This document shows positions 34,589-47,284 of a stretch of DNA of 64,000 bases, piece by piece (within the stretch, counting starts at the first letter, position 1; every line of letters starts with the position of its first letter). The stretch comes from an uncultured Spirochaetales bacterium (GTDB lineage Bacteria > Spirochaetota > Spirochaetia > Sphaerochaetales > Sphaerochaetaceae), in contig CASEAG010000039.1 of NCBI GenBank assembly GCA_949285785.1, positions 62,001 through 126,000 of the forward strand, written 5' to 3'. Under the pieces are notes generated by a model, which searched no databases, was not told the DNA's origin, and saw only the letters and a list, made by a program, of their open reading frames with translations. The position numbers and the translations under genes were made by a program.

Positions 34589-35346
34589 GCTATACGGTCA
34601 TACTGGTCGAGGACGAACAGCTCGTATGTCAGGAGATCGCGATGACTACCCCCTGGTCGGATCTCGGCCTGGAGCTGGTCGCCACCTGCGCCGACGGCAT
34701 CGAGGGGGAGAGGACCATCCAGGAGCTTCAGCCGGACATCGTCATCACCGACATCCGGCTGCCAGGCCAGGACGGTCTGGCCATGCTTGAGCGCTGCGGC
34801 GTCCCTCATGCCGTGATACTGTCGGGCTACACCGACTTCTCCTACACCAGGAGCGCCATAAGGCTTGGCGTCTTCGACTACCTGCAGAAGCCCATAGATT
34901 CCAGGCAGTTCCATGAGACGCTGTCGGGTCTTGTCGAGAAGATGAGGCAGGAGGACCAGGCGATAGAGAGGCTGAAGACCAGCGACCCCGAGCTCATTGC
35001 CCTGCCGAGGAACGTCGGCAATCATGTGATCAATTCGGTGATCGCGTTCATCGCGGCCAACTACAGCCGTCCCGTAGGGCTCCAGGAGGCGGCCCAGTAC
35101 CTCGAGCTCTCGGAGAGTCATCTCAGCCGTCTGTTCAAGGAGGAGACCGGACTGAACTTCCTCCAGTACCTCAACGCGTTCCGCGTGAACAAGGCCGCCC
35201 AGCTCATGAAGGACCCGCGCAAGAACATCTCGCAGATCGCCGCCGAGTGCGGCTTCCCGTCGCCGGGATACTTCGCCAAGATATTCCGACGCTTCAGCGG
35301 ACAGACTCCGACGAGCTTCAGGGACAATATGTCCGTGGAGCAGTGA
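34585..35346 (+). CDS. response regulator with AraC-type DNA-binding domain (YesN type)
   Basis: Partner of the upstream kinase. Seen: a receiver domain with the acidic pair in LVEDEQ, phospho-acceptor Asp56 in VITDIRLPG, and the Lys in LQKPID; then two AraC/XylS helix-turn-helix units near the C-terminus (LQEAAQYLELSESHLSRLFKEETG and ISQIAAECGFPSPGYFAKIFRRFSGQTP). 253 residues, shorter than most YesN proteins because there is little linker. ATG 34585 overlaps the kinase stop by 4 bases; a TTG two codons earlier is less likely. Targets unknown. Confidence 0.92.
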   Translation: MSYTVILVEDEQLVCQEIAMTTPWSDLGLELVATCADGIEGERTIQELQPDIVITDIRLPGQDGLAMLERCGVPHAVILSGYTDFSYTRSAIRLGVFDYLQKPIDSRQFHETLSGLVEKMRQEDQAIERLKTSDPELIALPRNVGNHVINSVIAFIAANYSRPVGLQEAAQYLELSESHLSRLFKEETGLNFLQYLNAFRVNKAAQLMKDPRKNISQIAAECGFPSPGYFAKIFRRFSGQTPTSFRDNMSVEQ

Positions 35347-35444
35347 ATCCGTGCAATTCCCTGTCCTGTAGGGACATGTTGATCATCATGATGGCCAGTT
35401 CTCGATAAGGACTGTAAAAAAATGCAGAATTGTGCATGGCCTCA

Positions 35445-35474
35445 TTGACAAAGGACGCCCAAAAGAAGTAAGAA
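35445..35474 (+). promoter_or_regulatory. candidate promoter of the ilv/leu operon
   Basis: A perfect TTGACA (35445-35450) is followed after 18 bases by a poor -10 box, TAAGAA (35469-35474). The start site would lie about 30 bases before the leader-peptide ATG. The weak -10 hints at an activator, but no site is identifiable. The stretch 35347-35444 holds small inverted repeats and no gene. Confidence 0.4.
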
Positions 35475-35512
35475 ATCCACATCAGGGTTTCCGCCTGGAG
35501 GAGGTAAGCAGG

Positions 35513-35587
35513 ATGAAGGACATTCACATCACATCATTGCCGCCTTCCGGCGCGTTCATCCTCATTGCGCTACTTATTGGAGACTAG
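35513..35587 (+). CDS. 24-residue ilv/leu operon leader peptide
   Basis: Short frame with a strong ribosome site (GGAGGAGG at 35497-35504 before ATG 35513). The peptide begins MKDIHITSL and ends FILIALLIGD: six Ile and four Leu codons among 24, seven of them in the last ten, just before TAG (35585-35587). Placed before an intrinsic terminator and branched-chain amino-acid genes, this is a classical attenuator leader: ribosomes stall on Ile/Leu codons when charged tRNA is scarce. No Val codon is present, so valine would not be sensed. Confidence 0.82.
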   Translation: MKDIHITSLPPSGAFILIALLIGD

Positions 35588-35654
35588 ACCACGGTTTAGT
35601 TCGCTCTGTTGTAGCCCGTGGTCGACGAAGATGGGACCGCGGGCGGATTTTTTT
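35587..35654 (+). terminator. ilv/leu operon attenuator with alternative antiterminator
   Basis: Three segments are visible. Segment A, GACCACGG (35587-35594), starts on the last base of the leader stop codon. Segment B, GCCCGTGGTC (35614-35623), can pair with A, or with segment C, GACCGCGGGC (35635-35644), through a 10-bp stem with one G-U pair. Seven Ts (35648-35654) follow C. A ribosome at the stop codon covers A and lets the B:C terminator form; a ribosome stalled in the Ile/Leu run leaves A free to pair with B and block termination. Confidence 0.8.
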
Positions 35655-35667
35655 ATTGGAGGTTGCA

Positions 35668-37210
<1,543 letters not shown>

Positions 37211-37232
37211 GAAGGACGAGAGCGGAGGAGAT

Positions 37233-38827
<1,595 letters not shown>

Positions 38828-38828
<1 letters not shown>

Positions 38829-40420
38829 TGGAAAGGCGGGTTGAGATCTTCGACTCGACGCTGCGCGACGGCAGCCAGGGCGAGGGCCTGAGCTTTTCCG
38901 TGGAGGACAAGCTCAGGATCGTCGACGAGCTGGATGCGCTCGGGGTCGCTTACATAGAGGCGGGCAACCCGGGAAGCAACGTCAAGGATCTGACGTTCTT
39001 CCAGCGTCTTGCCTCCAGACATCTTGCCAACGCCAGGGTCGTCGCCTTCGGCTCGACCCGGCGTCATGGCGTCACATGCGACGAGGATGCGAATCTGGCG
39101 AGTCTCATCGAGGCCGGGGTGGAGCATGTCGCGATCTTCGGCAAGAGCTGGGACTTCCAGGTGTCCCGGATACTCAGGATCACTCTGGAGGAGAACCTCG
39201 AGCTGATCTCGTCGTCGGTCGCCTGGCTGAAGGAGCGTGGACGGAAGGTGTTCTTCGACGCCGAGCACTTCTACGACGGCTGGAGGGAGAACAGGGAATA
39301 CGCTCTGGCATGCCTGAAGGCCGCGGTGGACGCCGGAGCAGACACCCTGGTGCTGTGCGAGACGCGTGGCGGCGCCCTGCCGGACGAGGTGTATGAGACG
39401 ACGAGACAGGTCGTCCAGCTCTTTCCACAGGTGCCTGTGGCTGTCCATGCACACAACGACTCCGGCTGTGCGGTCGCCTCGTCGCTGATGGCGGTCAAGG
39501 CCGGTGCGGTGCAGGTGCAGGGCACGCTGCTTGGCATCGGCGAGAGGTGCGGCAACGCCGACCTGTCCACCATCATCGCGAACCTGGAGCTGAAGATGGG
39601 CATCAGGTGCATGACCGGCAGACTGGACAATCTTGCCCAGACCTGCAGGACTGTTGCGGCGCTGTGCAACATCAACATCGCATCAAACACACCGTACATC
39701 GGCTCGTCCGCCTTCGCCCACAAGGGTGGAATGCATATCGACGGCGTCCTGAAGGATCCCATGAGCTTCGAGCACATAAGGCCCGAGCAGGTTGGTTCCC
39801 AGCGTCGCCTCCTGATGAGCGAGGTCAGTGGCAGGGCCCTGCTGATGAAGCGCATCGAGCGCATACGTTCAGACCTGTCGAAGGACAGCCCGCAGGTCAG
39901 GCGCCTGATCGAGATCCTCAAGCAGAAGGAGGTCGAAGGCTACCAGTACGAGGGTGCGGAGAACAGCTTCGACGTGATCATCTACAGGGAGCTGTTCCAG
40001 AGTGAGCCGTTCTTCACCTTCGTCCACTACCAGACGATAGGAAGTCTGCCGTATGCGGATCCGGACAGCGGGACCAGCCATACGGCCCTGGTCAAGGCTC
40101 GCGTGCGTGGCGAGAGCGCCATAGCAGGTGCGGAGGGAAAGGGCCCCGTGAACGCGCTGGACATAGCGCTCCGCTCCGTGCTGGAGCAGTTCTACCCATC
40201 GCTCAGGAGTGTGCATCTGACGGATTACAAGGTGCGTGTGCTGGAGGGCTCCGATGCCACCGCCAGCCGCGTCAGGGTGCTCATCGACTCCACGGACGGC
40301 TATGATACATGGTCCACCATCGGGGTCTCGAGCGACATAATCAAGGCAAGCTTCCTGGCCTTGTCGGACAGCATCGAGTACAAGCTGTTCAAGGACAGGA
40401 ACAACAATGAAAGGAGATAG
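38828..40420 (+). CDS. cimA: (R)-citramalate synthase
   Basis: Condenses acetyl-CoA with pyruvate to citramalate, the threonine-independent entry to 2-oxobutyrate and isoleucine. Seen: EIFDSTLRDGSQGEGLSFSVEDK at the N-terminus, the CimA-type AGNPGSNVKDLTFF where LeuA has AGF, VAVHAHNDSGCAVAS, QVQGTLLGIGERCGNADL, and a C-terminal LeuA-like regulatory domain. 530 residues, typical for CimA. It overlaps leuA by one base. Its presence and the absence of threonine deaminase (ilvA) in this operon argue for isoleucine synthesis from pyruvate. Confidence 0.92.
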
Positions 40421-40423
40421 AGG

Positions 40424-41686
40424 ATGGCAATGACATCAACCGAGAAGATACTGGCCCATGCCGCCGGACTGGACGAGGTCCATGCAGGCCAGCTGATCAT
40501 GGCGGATCTGGATCTGGTGCTTGGAAACGATATCACCAGCCCGGTCGCCATAGAGGAGTTCTCGAAGTTCGCCCTGGACAGGGTCTTCGACAAGGACAAG
40601 GTCGCCCTGGTCCCGGACCATTTCGCACCGAACAAGGACATCAAGGCGGCGACGCAGTGCAAGTGCGTGCGCACCTTCGCCAGGAAGATGGACATCACCA
40701 ACTACTTTGAAGTGGGCGAGATGGGCGTAGAGCATGCCCTGCTTCCCGAGAAGGGGCTCGTGACGGCAGGGGACGTGGTCATCGGCGCGGACAGCCACAC
40801 ATGCACCTACGGAGCCCTGGGGGCCTTCTCCACAGGTGTCGGCTCGACCGACATGGCTGCAGGCATGGCCACCGGAAAGGCCTGGTTCAAGGTGCCTTCC
40901 GCACTGAAGTTCAACCTGACCGGCTCCTTCAGGAAGTATGTCAGCGGCAAGGACCTCATACTGCACATCATCGGGATGATCGGTGTCGACGGTGCGCTGT
41001 ACCGGACGATGGAGTTCGCCGGACCCGGTGTCGCGTCGCTTACGATGGACGACCGCTTCACCGTGTGCAACATGGCGATCGAGGCCGGTGGCAAGAACGG
41101 CATCTTCCCGGTGGACGAGAAGACGCTTGCATATCTGAAGGAGGCGGGGGCCAGGGAGCCCAGGATCTTCACCAGCGACCCGGACGCCTCCTACGAGAAG
41201 GTCTACGACATCGACCTGTCCACGATCGAGAGCACGGTCGCCTTCCCTCATCTGCCGGAGAACACCCATGTCATCGGCGAATGCGGTGACATCGAGATCG
41301 ACCAGGTCGTCATCGGATCATGCACCAACGGCAGGCTGTCGGATCTGGAGCAGGCGGCAGGGATCCTCAAGGGACGTCATGTCGCCAAGGGGCTCAGATG
41401 CCTGGTCATCCCTGCCACGCAGAAGATTTACCGCGATGCGATGGAGGAGGGCCTGTTCGACATCTTCCTCGATGCCGGATGTGTCATCAGCACGCCGACC
41501 TGCGGTCCCTGCCTGGGTGGCTACATGGGCATCCTCGCCGAGGGCGAGAGGTGCGTCTCGACGACCAACCGCAACTTCGTAGGCCGCATGGGCCATGTGA
41601 AGAGCGAGGTATATCTGGCCAGCCCGGCCGTGGCCGCGGCCAGCGCCGTCATGGGCAGGATCGCCGATCCGGCGGGTCTCGAGTGA
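40424..41686 (+). CDS. leuC: 3-isopropylmalate dehydratase large subunit
   Basis: Aconitase-family [4Fe-4S] enzyme subunit that with LeuD converts 2-isopropylmalate to 3-isopropylmalate, and very likely citramalate to 3-methylmalate. Seen: [37 protein letters not shown] with the first cluster Cys, and [16 protein letters not shown] with the other two. 420 residues, the short archaeal/Thermotoga-like form, a group noted for acting on both substrates. AAAGGAGATAGAGG precedes ATG 40424. Confidence 0.94.
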   Translation: MAMTSTEKILAHAAGLDEVHAGQLIMADLDLVLGNDITSPVAIEEFSKFALDRVFDKDKVALVPDHFAPNKDIKAATQCKCVRTFARKMDITNYFEVGEMGVEHALLPEKGLVTAGDVVIGADSHTCTYGALGAFSTGVGSTDMAAGMATGKAWFKVPSALKFNLTGSFRKYVSGKDLILHIIGMIGVDGALYRTMEFAGPGVASLTMDDRFTVCNMAIEAGGKNGIFPVDEKTLAYLKEAGAREPRIFTSDPDASYEKVYDIDLSTIESTVAFPHLPENTHVIGECGDIEIDQVVIGSCTNGRLSDLEQAAGILKGRHVAKGLRCLVIPATQKIYRDAMEEGLFDIFLDAGCVISTPTCGPCLGGYMGILAEGERCVSTTNRNFVGRMGHVKSEVYLASPAVAAASAVMGRIADPAGLE

Positions 41687-41699
41687 GAGGAGGAGAGAG

Positions 41700-42194
41700 A
41701 TGAAAGTCAGAGGAAACGTCTTCAGATACCAGGACAACGTCGATACGGACGTGATCATTCCTGCACGCTACCTGAACACCAGCAGCGCAAGCGAGCTGGC
41801 CCAGCACTGCATGGAGGACATCGACAAGGACTTCGTGTCGCGCGTCAGGAAGAACGACATCATCGTGGCCGGAGCCAACTTCGGCTGCGGATCGAGCCGT
41901 GAGCATGCGCCTCTTGCGATCAAGGAGAGCGGAATCGGGTGCGTCATCGCCACGACCTTCGCCCGCATCTTCTACCGCAACGCCATCAACATCGGGCTTC
42001 CGATTCTCGAGTGCCCGGAGGCCAGTCGCGCCATCGAGGGCGGAGACGAGGTCGAGGTGGACTTCGACAGCGGCGTGATCAGGGACGTAACGAAGAATCT
42101 GGAATTCAAGGCGGAGCCGTTCCCGCCGTTCATGCAGGCCATCATCAGTGAAGGAGGGCTTGTCAACTATCTGAAGAAGGAGGCCGCGAAATGA
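41700..42194 (+). CDS. leuD: 3-isopropylmalate dehydratase small subunit
   Basis: Small subunit that forms the swivelling domain of the isomerase with LeuC. Seen: [19 protein letters not shown] at the N-terminus and the substrate-binding loop [19 protein letters not shown] near residues 57-75. 164 residues, the short form that pairs with short LeuC. GAGAGGAGAG precedes ATG 41700. Its stop overlaps the leuB start as ATGA. Confidence 0.94.
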   Translation: MKVRGNVFRYQDNVDTDVIIPARYLNTSSASELAQHCMEDIDKDFVSRVRKNDIIVAGANFGCGSSREHAPLAIKESGIGCVIATTFARIFYRNAINIGLPILECPEASRAIEGGDEVEVDFDSGVIRDVTKNLEFKAEPFPPFMQAIISEGGLVNYLKKEAAK

Positions 42195-43252
42195 GGATCT
42201 CTCTTGCAGTCATCCCCGGTGACGGAATCGGACCGGACATAGTCGCCCAGGCGATACGCGTCCTGGACAGGGTGGGTGGAATCTACGGCCACCGGTTCAG
42301 CTACAGGATGCTTCTTGCCGGAGGAGAGGCCATAGACAGGACAGGCGTTCCACTTCCCGACGAGACGCTCCAGGCGGCGAAGGAGAGCGACAGCGTACTC
42401 CTTGGCGCCGTCGGAGGACCCAAGTGGGACGACGTTCCTTCCCACCTGCGCCCGGAGAAGGCTCTTCTCGGACTGAGGGGAGGACTGGGGCTTTTCTGCA
42501 ACCTGCGCCCCGCAATGCTCTACAGGCAGCTGGCGGACGCCTGTCCGCTGCGCAGCGAGCTGGTCGAGGGCGGACTGGACGTGATGGTCGTGCGCGAACT
42601 CACCGGCGGCATCTACTTCGGCAAGAGGGGCAGGACGGATGACGAGGCGTATGACACGATGAGCTATACGAAGGGCGAGATCGAACGCATCGCCGTAAAG
42701 GCCTTCGAGATCGCCATGAAGCGCAATTGCAGACTGACCAGCGTGGACAAGGCGAACATCCTCGAGTCCAGCCGCCTGTGGAGGGCCACTGTGGATGAGG
42801 TGGCGAAGTCCTACCCGGAAGTGACGGTCAACCACCTTTACGTGGACAACGCCGCGATGCAGCTCGTGCGAAATCCGAAGCAGTTCGACGTCATCCTGAC
42901 GGAGAACATGTTCGGCGACATCCTCTCGGACGAGGCCAGCATGATCACCGGTTCGATCGGAATGCTGCCTTCGGCATCGCTGCGCTCCGACTCGTTCGGA
43001 ATGTACGAGCCGATCCACGGCTCTGCACCGGACATCGCAGGCCAGGACAAGGCCAATCCGCTTGCCACGATACTTTCCGTGGCAATGATGCTGCGCTATA
43101 GCTTCGACCTGAAGGACGAGGCGGATGCACTCGAGAGGGCCGTGGACAGGACGCTCGACCAGGGCTGGAGGACTGCAGACATATACACCGAAGGCATGAA
43201 GCTGTGCGGTACCCGGGCCATGGGCCAGGCCGTCGTGGACAATCTGGAGTGA
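42191..43252 (+). CDS. leuB: 3-isopropylmalate dehydrogenase
   Basis: NAD-dependent oxidative decarboxylase giving 2-oxoisocaproate; it can also act on 3-methylmalate in the citramalate route to isoleucine. Seen: [10 protein letters not shown] at the N-terminus, [11 protein letters not shown], the substrate Arg residues in [33 protein letters not shown], and the metal/NAD block [26 protein letters not shown]. 353 residues. ATG 42191 overlaps the leuD stop by 4 bases. Confidence 0.95.
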   Translation: MRISLAVIPGDGIGPDIVAQAIRVLDRVGGIYGHRFSYRMLLAGGEAIDRTGVPLPDETLQAAKESDSVLLGAVGGPKWDDVPSHLRPEKALLGLRGGLGLFCNLRPAMLYRQLADACPLRSELVEGGLDVMVVRELTGGIYFGKRGRTDDEAYDTMSYTKGEIERIAVKAFEIAMKRNCRLTSVDKANILESSRLWRATVDEVAKSYPEVTVNHLYVDNAAMQLVRNPKQFDVILTENMFGDILSDEASMITGSIGMLPSASLRSDSFGMYEPIHGSAPDIAGQDKANPLATILSVAMMLRYSFDLKDEADALERAVDRTLDQGWRTADIYTEGMKLCGTRAMGQAVVDNLE

Positions 43253-43260
43253 GGTGGCGC

Positions 43261-44931
43261 ATGAGAAGCGATGTGATGATGAGGGGTGTCGAGAGGGCGC
43301 CCAACAGGTCCCTGATGAAGGCCCTCGGATGGACCGACAGGGAGATGGAGCGTCCGGTGATCGGCATCGTCGGCAGCCAGAACGAGATCATCCCCGGCCA
43401 CATACAGGTCGAGCGCATAGTCGAGGCGGTCAAGGCCGGTGTCAGGGAGGCGGGAGGAAACCCCGTCGCCTTCCAGACGATAGGGGTGTGCGACGGAATC
43501 GCCATGGGACATCAGGGCATGAAGTATTCCCTGTGTTCGCGTGAGCTGATCGCCGACTCGATAGAGGTCATGGTCAACGCCCATCCCTTCGATGCACTGG
43601 TATTCGTGCCCAACTGCGACAAGATCGTGCCGGGCATGCTGATGGCTGCATGCAGGCTGGACCTGCCATGCGTCTTCGTCTCCGGCGGACCGATGCTCGC
43701 CGGCCATATCAAGGGCGTCAGGGACAGGAGCTTCTCGCTATCGTCCATGTTCGAGGCGGTCGGAAAGTACAAGGCGGGGACCATGGACGAGGACCAGGTG
43801 CACGAGTGGGAGGACAGCGTATGCCCCACATGCGGATCCTGCTCCGGCATGTACACCGCCAACAGCATGAACTGTCTGTGCGAGGCGATCGGAATAGCGC
43901 TTCCTGGAAACGGGACGATACCTGCGGTGTATGCAGAGCGCGAGAGACTTGCCAAGCAGGCCGGCTACGCCGTCATGGACATGCTTGCCAAGGGCATCGG
44001 CGCACGTGACATCATGACGAAGGACGCCTTCTGGAACGCATTGACCGTCGACATGGCCCTCGGCTGCTCGACGAACACTATGCTGCATCTGCCGGCAATC
44101 GCCCATTCGGCCGGTGTCGAACTGGACATCTGGGATGCGAACGCCCTTTCCGCGAAGGTTCCGAACCTGTGCCATCTGGCACCTGCCGGTGCTGCGCACA
44201 TCGAGGACCTGTATTTCGCCGGCGGCATAATGGCCGTGATGAAGGAGCTGGACAGGAAGGGCCTGCTGGCGCGCGATCTTGTCACCGTTACAGGCGGAAC
44301 GATAGCACAGTCGTTCGACAAGGCGGTCAACCATGACACGTCCGTCATCCGTCCGATAGACGATCCGTATGACGTATCGGGCGGCATCGCGGTGCTGAAG
44401 GGCAACCTGGCGCCCGAGGGTGCCGTCGTGAAGCGGTCGGCCGTCGCTGCCGAGATGCTGCATCACAAGGGGCCTGCCCGTGTCTTCGACTGCGAGGAGG
44501 ACGCCATCAGGGCGATTTACGAGAAGCGGATAGTCAAGGGCGACGTGGTCGTCATCCGCTACGAGGGTCCCAAGGGCGGACCCGGGATGAGGGAGATGCT
44601 CAATCCGACCAGCGCGATCGCCGGCATGGGACTGGACAAGGACGTGGCGCTGATCACAGACGGCAGGTTCTCCGGTGCCACCAGAGGCGCATCGATCGGG
44701 CATGTATGCCCCGAGGCCGCAGCCGGCGGATTGATCGCCCTGGTCGAGGACGGAGACGAGATAGAGATCGACATCGATGGATGTCTGCTGCAGCTGAATG
44801 TGGACGAGAAGGTGCTCGAGGAGAGACGCAGGGGCTTCAGGCCTCGTGTGAACGAGTGTTCGGGCTATCTGAAGCGCTATCGCGAGATGGTGACATCCGC
44901 AAGCAGAGGCGCGGTTTTCAAGGAGGAGTAG
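43261..44931 (+). CDS. ilvD: dihydroxy-acid dehydratase
   Basis: Iron-sulfur dehydratase that makes 2-oxo acids in the valine and isoleucine branches. Seen: [11 protein letters not shown] and [19 protein letters not shown] with the cluster Cys residues, [15 protein letters not shown], and the C-terminal [12 protein letters not shown] and [20 protein letters not shown] blocks. 556 residues, normal length. ATG 43261 is 8 bases after the leuB stop, with GAGGTGG upstream. The frame extends upstream into leuB and is not coding there. Confidence 0.95.
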   Translation: MRSDVMMRGVERAPNRSLMKALGWTDREMERPVIGIVGSQNEIIPGHIQVERIVEAVKAGVREAGGNPVAFQTIGVCDGIAMGHQGMKYSLCSRELIADSIEVMVNAHPFDALVFVPNCDKIVPGMLMAACRLDLPCVFVSGGPMLAGHIKGVRDRSFSLSSMFEAVGKYKAGTMDEDQVHEWEDSVCPTCGSCSGMYTANSMNCLCEAIGIALPGNGTIPAVYAERERLAKQAGYAVMDMLAKGIGARDIMTKDAFWNALTVDMALGCSTNTMLHLPAIAHSAGVELDIWDANALSAKVPNLCHLAPAGAAHIEDLYFAGGIMAVMKELDRKGLLARDLVTVTGGTIAQSFDKAVNHDTSVIRPIDDPYDVSGGIAVLKGNLAPEGAVVKRSAVAAEMLHHKGPARVFDCEEDAIRAIYEKRIVKGDVVVIRYEGPKGGPGMREMLNPTSAIAGMGLDKDVALITDGRFSGATRGASIGHVCPEAAAGGLIALVEDGDEIEIDIDGCLLQLNVDEKVLEERRRGFRPRVNECSGYLKRYREMVTSASRGAVFKEE

Positions 44932-46617
44932 GTGAAGCTGAAGGGAGCACAGGCGATTGTCGAGGTGCTGGTGGAGCAGGGAGTCGACACGGTCTTCGGA
45001 TACCCCGGAGGCCAGGTCATCCCTCTTTACGATGCCCTCTGGGAGAACAAGGGGAGGATCAGGCATGTCCTGACGGCCCATGAACAGGGTGCGAGCCATG
45101 CCGCCGACGGATATGCCCGCTCCACAGGCAAGGTCGGCGTCTGCATCGCCACCTCGGGTCCCGGAGCCACGAATCTGGTGACGGGCCTCGCGACGGCATA
45201 CATGGACTCGTCCCCCGTGGTCGCGATCACAGGCAACGTGCCGTTGAACCTTCTTGGCAAGGACAGTTTCCAGGAGGTCGACATAACCGGCGTGACGATG
45301 CCGATCACGAAGCACAACTACATCATCAAGGACAAGGACGAGCTGGTGGCGACGCTGCGCGAAGCGTTCCACATCGCCCGTTCCGGCCGTCCTGGTCCCG
45401 TTCTGGTAGATGTTCCGAAGAACATCCAGACCGACGATGTCGAGTACGAGTACAGCCAGCCGCTTCCAGTGGAACGTGACGTGAGGCGCCTGAGACAGTC
45501 CGACCTTGAGAAGGCCGTGAAGATGATCCGGGAGGCGGAACGTCCCATGTGCTACGTCGGCGGAGGCGTGATCCGCTCGGATGCCTCCCCTGAACTGGAC
45601 GAGTTCCTCGAGAAGACGGACTCGGCCGTATGCGCCTCCCTCATGGGTCTCGGGGCGGTCAGGGCGGACAATCCGCGCTTCACCGGCCTGGTCGGCATGC
45701 ACGGCACCAAGCTGAGCAACATGAGCATCAACGCCTGCGACCTGCTGATCGTCATCGGCGCGCGCTTCTCGGACCGTGTCATAAGCAAGGGTTCGACGTT
45801 CGCCCGTCAGGCCAGGATCCTGCAGCTGGACATCGATCCGGCGGAGTTCGACAAGAACATCGTCTCCCATGTCCATGTCGTGGGCGATGTGAAGGAGGTC
45901 CTGACCCGCCTGAACGCCATGCTCGGCGAGAAGGCCAGCCACCCCGACTGGATCGCATCGATTGCGCACAACAGGAGACGCTATCCCGTGAAGGTCACCA
46001 GCGAATCGCGTCGTGCCAGGGAGATACTCAGGGCACTGGGCAAGGAGCTGCGGAGCTTCGACGACTCCTACGTGACGACGGAGGTGGGACAGCACCAGAT
46101 GTGGGCTGCGCAGTTCCTGCGCCATACGAAGCCAAGGCACTTCATAACCTCGGGAGGACTGGGGACGATGGGCTTCGGCACAGGCGCCTCGATCGGCGTT
46201 CAGATGTCGCACCCGGGTGCAAGGGTGTGCAATGTGGCGGGAGACGGCTCCTTCCGCATGAACTGCAACGAGCTTGCCACGATTGCGCGCTACAACCTTC
46301 CGATCGTCATCCTGATCTTCGACAACCATTGTCTGGGAATGGTGCGCCAGTGGCAGACCCTTTTCTATGACGGGCATTACAGCGAGACTACGCTGGACAC
46401 CCCGATAGACTGGGTCGCGCTTGCGGGTGCATACGGTGTCACCGGCATGAGGATGAGTCTCGACGACGATCCCGCAGCGGTCATCAAGGAGGCCTTCGCG
46501 AAGAACGGCCCTGTCGTCGTGGACTGCGAGATCCCGCTTGACGACAAGGTACTGCCGATGGTCGCCCCCGGGGCCTCGATCAACGACATGATGGGCTTCG
46601 TCGAGGAGCCGATGTGA
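44932..46617 (+). CDS. ilvB: acetolactate synthase large (catalytic) subunit
   Basis: Thiamine-pyrophosphate enzyme that joins two pyruvates, or pyruvate and 2-oxobutyrate, in the first step of branched-chain synthesis. Seen: the activation Glu in HEQGASHAADGYAR near residues 47-60, ATSGPGATNLVTGLA, the FAD-domain Rossmann region in the middle, and the TPP motif GDGSFRMNCNELATIARYNLP with DNHCLGMVRQWQ. 561 residues. The start is GTG 44932 immediately after the ilvD stop; AGGAGG lies in the ilvD tail. Last gene of the operon; I see no clear terminator after it. Confidence 0.95.
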   Translation: MKLKGAQAIVEVLVEQGVDTVFGYPGGQVIPLYDALWENKGRIRHVLTAHEQGASHAADGYARSTGKVGVCIATSGPGATNLVTGLATAYMDSSPVVAITGNVPLNLLGKDSFQEVDITGVTMPITKHNYIIKDKDELVATLREAFHIARSGRPGPVLVDVPKNIQTDDVEYEYSQPLPVERDVRRLRQSDLEKAVKMIREAERPMCYVGGGVIRSDASPELDEFLEKTDSAVCASLMGLGAVRADNPRFTGLVGMHGTKLSNMSINACDLLIVIGARFSDRVISKGSTFARQARILQLDIDPAEFDKNIVSHVHVVGDVKEVLTRLNAMLGEKASHPDWIASIAHNRRRYPVKVTSESRRAREILRALGKELRSFDDSYVTTEVGQHQMWAAQFLRHTKPRHFITSGGLGTMGFGTGASIGVQMSHPGARVCNVAGDGSFRMNCNELATIARYNLPIVILIFDNHCLGMVRQWQTLFYDGHYSETTLDTPIDWVALAGAYGVTGMRMSLDDDPAAVIKEAFAKNGPVVVDCEIPLDDKVLPMVAPGASINDMMGFVEEPM

Positions 46618-46666
46618 GGTTGAAACAGGATGGATCGATGGCCGTAACCACCGGCACGGGAAGATA

Positions 46667-46694
46667 TTGACACATTTTTCGATTGTGTTAATAT
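46667..46694 (+). promoter_or_regulatory. strong upstream promoter of rpmF-acpP-rnc
   Basis: A perfect TTGACA (46667-46672) and TAATAT (46689-46694) are 16 bases apart in an AT-rich patch. Transcription from here gives a leader of about 140 bases before rpmF, which carries a second promoter. Confidence 0.7.
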
Positions 46695-46765
46695 TGTCTG
46701 TGTTGGTGGAACTGCCATCTGGAATGGAAACGGTTCCGAAGTGCATCGTGTGTGCGTCGGGATTA

Positions 46766-46795
46766 TTGACCAATGCTCCGCTTTTGGGTTAACAT
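46766..46795 (+). promoter_or_regulatory. second promoter of rpmF-acpP-rnc
   Basis: TTGACC (46766-46771) and TAACAT (46790-46795) are 18 bases apart. The transcript would have a leader of about 37 bases with an AGAGAGG ribosome site before ATG 46840. Two promoters in tandem fit a highly expressed ribosomal-protein gene. Confidence 0.5.
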
Positions 46796-46839
46796 CCGGA
46801 AAGTGTCTATTCCAGATAACATTTCAGAGAGGTTAAGTA

Positions 46840-47025
46840 ATGGCTACTCCAAAGTATAAGACATCCAAATCCAAGGCTGCTTCACGCAAGGCCGCCAACA
46901 TGAAGCTTGCAGCTCCGACCCTTTCTCCTTGCCAGACCTGTGGAAACCTTGTTCCGTCCCACCAGGTTTGCCCGAAGTGCGGATACTACAACGGTAAGCA
47001 GGTCGTCGTGAAGGACGCCGAGTAA
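46840..47025 (+). CDS. rpmF: 50S ribosomal protein L32
   Basis: Small zinc-ribbon protein of the large ribosomal subunit. Seen: the basic N-terminus MATPKYKTSKSKAASRKAA and two CxxC pairs (CQTCG and CPKCGYYNGK) that bind zinc. 61 residues, typical. The order rpmF-acpP-rnc that follows is known from Borrelia. It has its own strong tandem promoters. Confidence 0.96.
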   Translation: MATPKYKTSKSKAASRKAANMKLAAPTLSPCQTCGNLVPSHQVCPKCGYYNGKQVVVKDAE

Positions 47026-47037
47026 GGAGAAGAGAAA

Positions 47038-47280
47038 ATGACTGATGTTCAGGTTCTTGACAAGGTTAGAGATCTGGTGGCAGAGAAGCTTTCCGTCGAT
47101 CCGTCGAAGATCGTGCCCAGCGCATCGTTCAGGAAGGATCTTGGAGCGGACAGCCTCGACACCTATGAGCTGGTCTACGCAATCGAGGAGGAGCTCGGCG
47201 TCACCATTCCGGATGACATGGCCAACGAGTTCGAGACTGTCGGAGATGCAGTGAAGTATCTGTCCGAGGTGCTCGGCTGA
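47038..47280 (+). CDS. acpP: acyl carrier protein
   Basis: Carrier of growing acyl chains in fatty-acid and lipid synthesis. Seen: the phosphopantetheine attachment Ser39 in DLGADSLDTYEL, the acidic helix II and the C-terminal VGDAVKYLSEVLG. 80 residues, normal. GGAGAAGAG precedes ATG 47038, 12 bases after rpmF. Followed closely by rnc, with a terminator-like hairpin at the junction that may set its expression above that of rnc. Confidence 0.96.
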   Translation: MTDVQVLDKVRDLVAEKLSVDPSKIVPSASFRKDLGADSLDTYELVYAIEEELGVTIPDDMANEFETVGDAVKYLSEVLG

Positions 47281-47284
47281 GATC

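Noticed and set aside
43738-46773. A 1011-codon open frame on the minus strand under ilvD-ilvB
   Set aside because: It is antisense to two unmistakable genes, its translation is rich in His, Arg, Val and Asp without any domain pattern, and long antisense frames are expected in GC-rich DNA.
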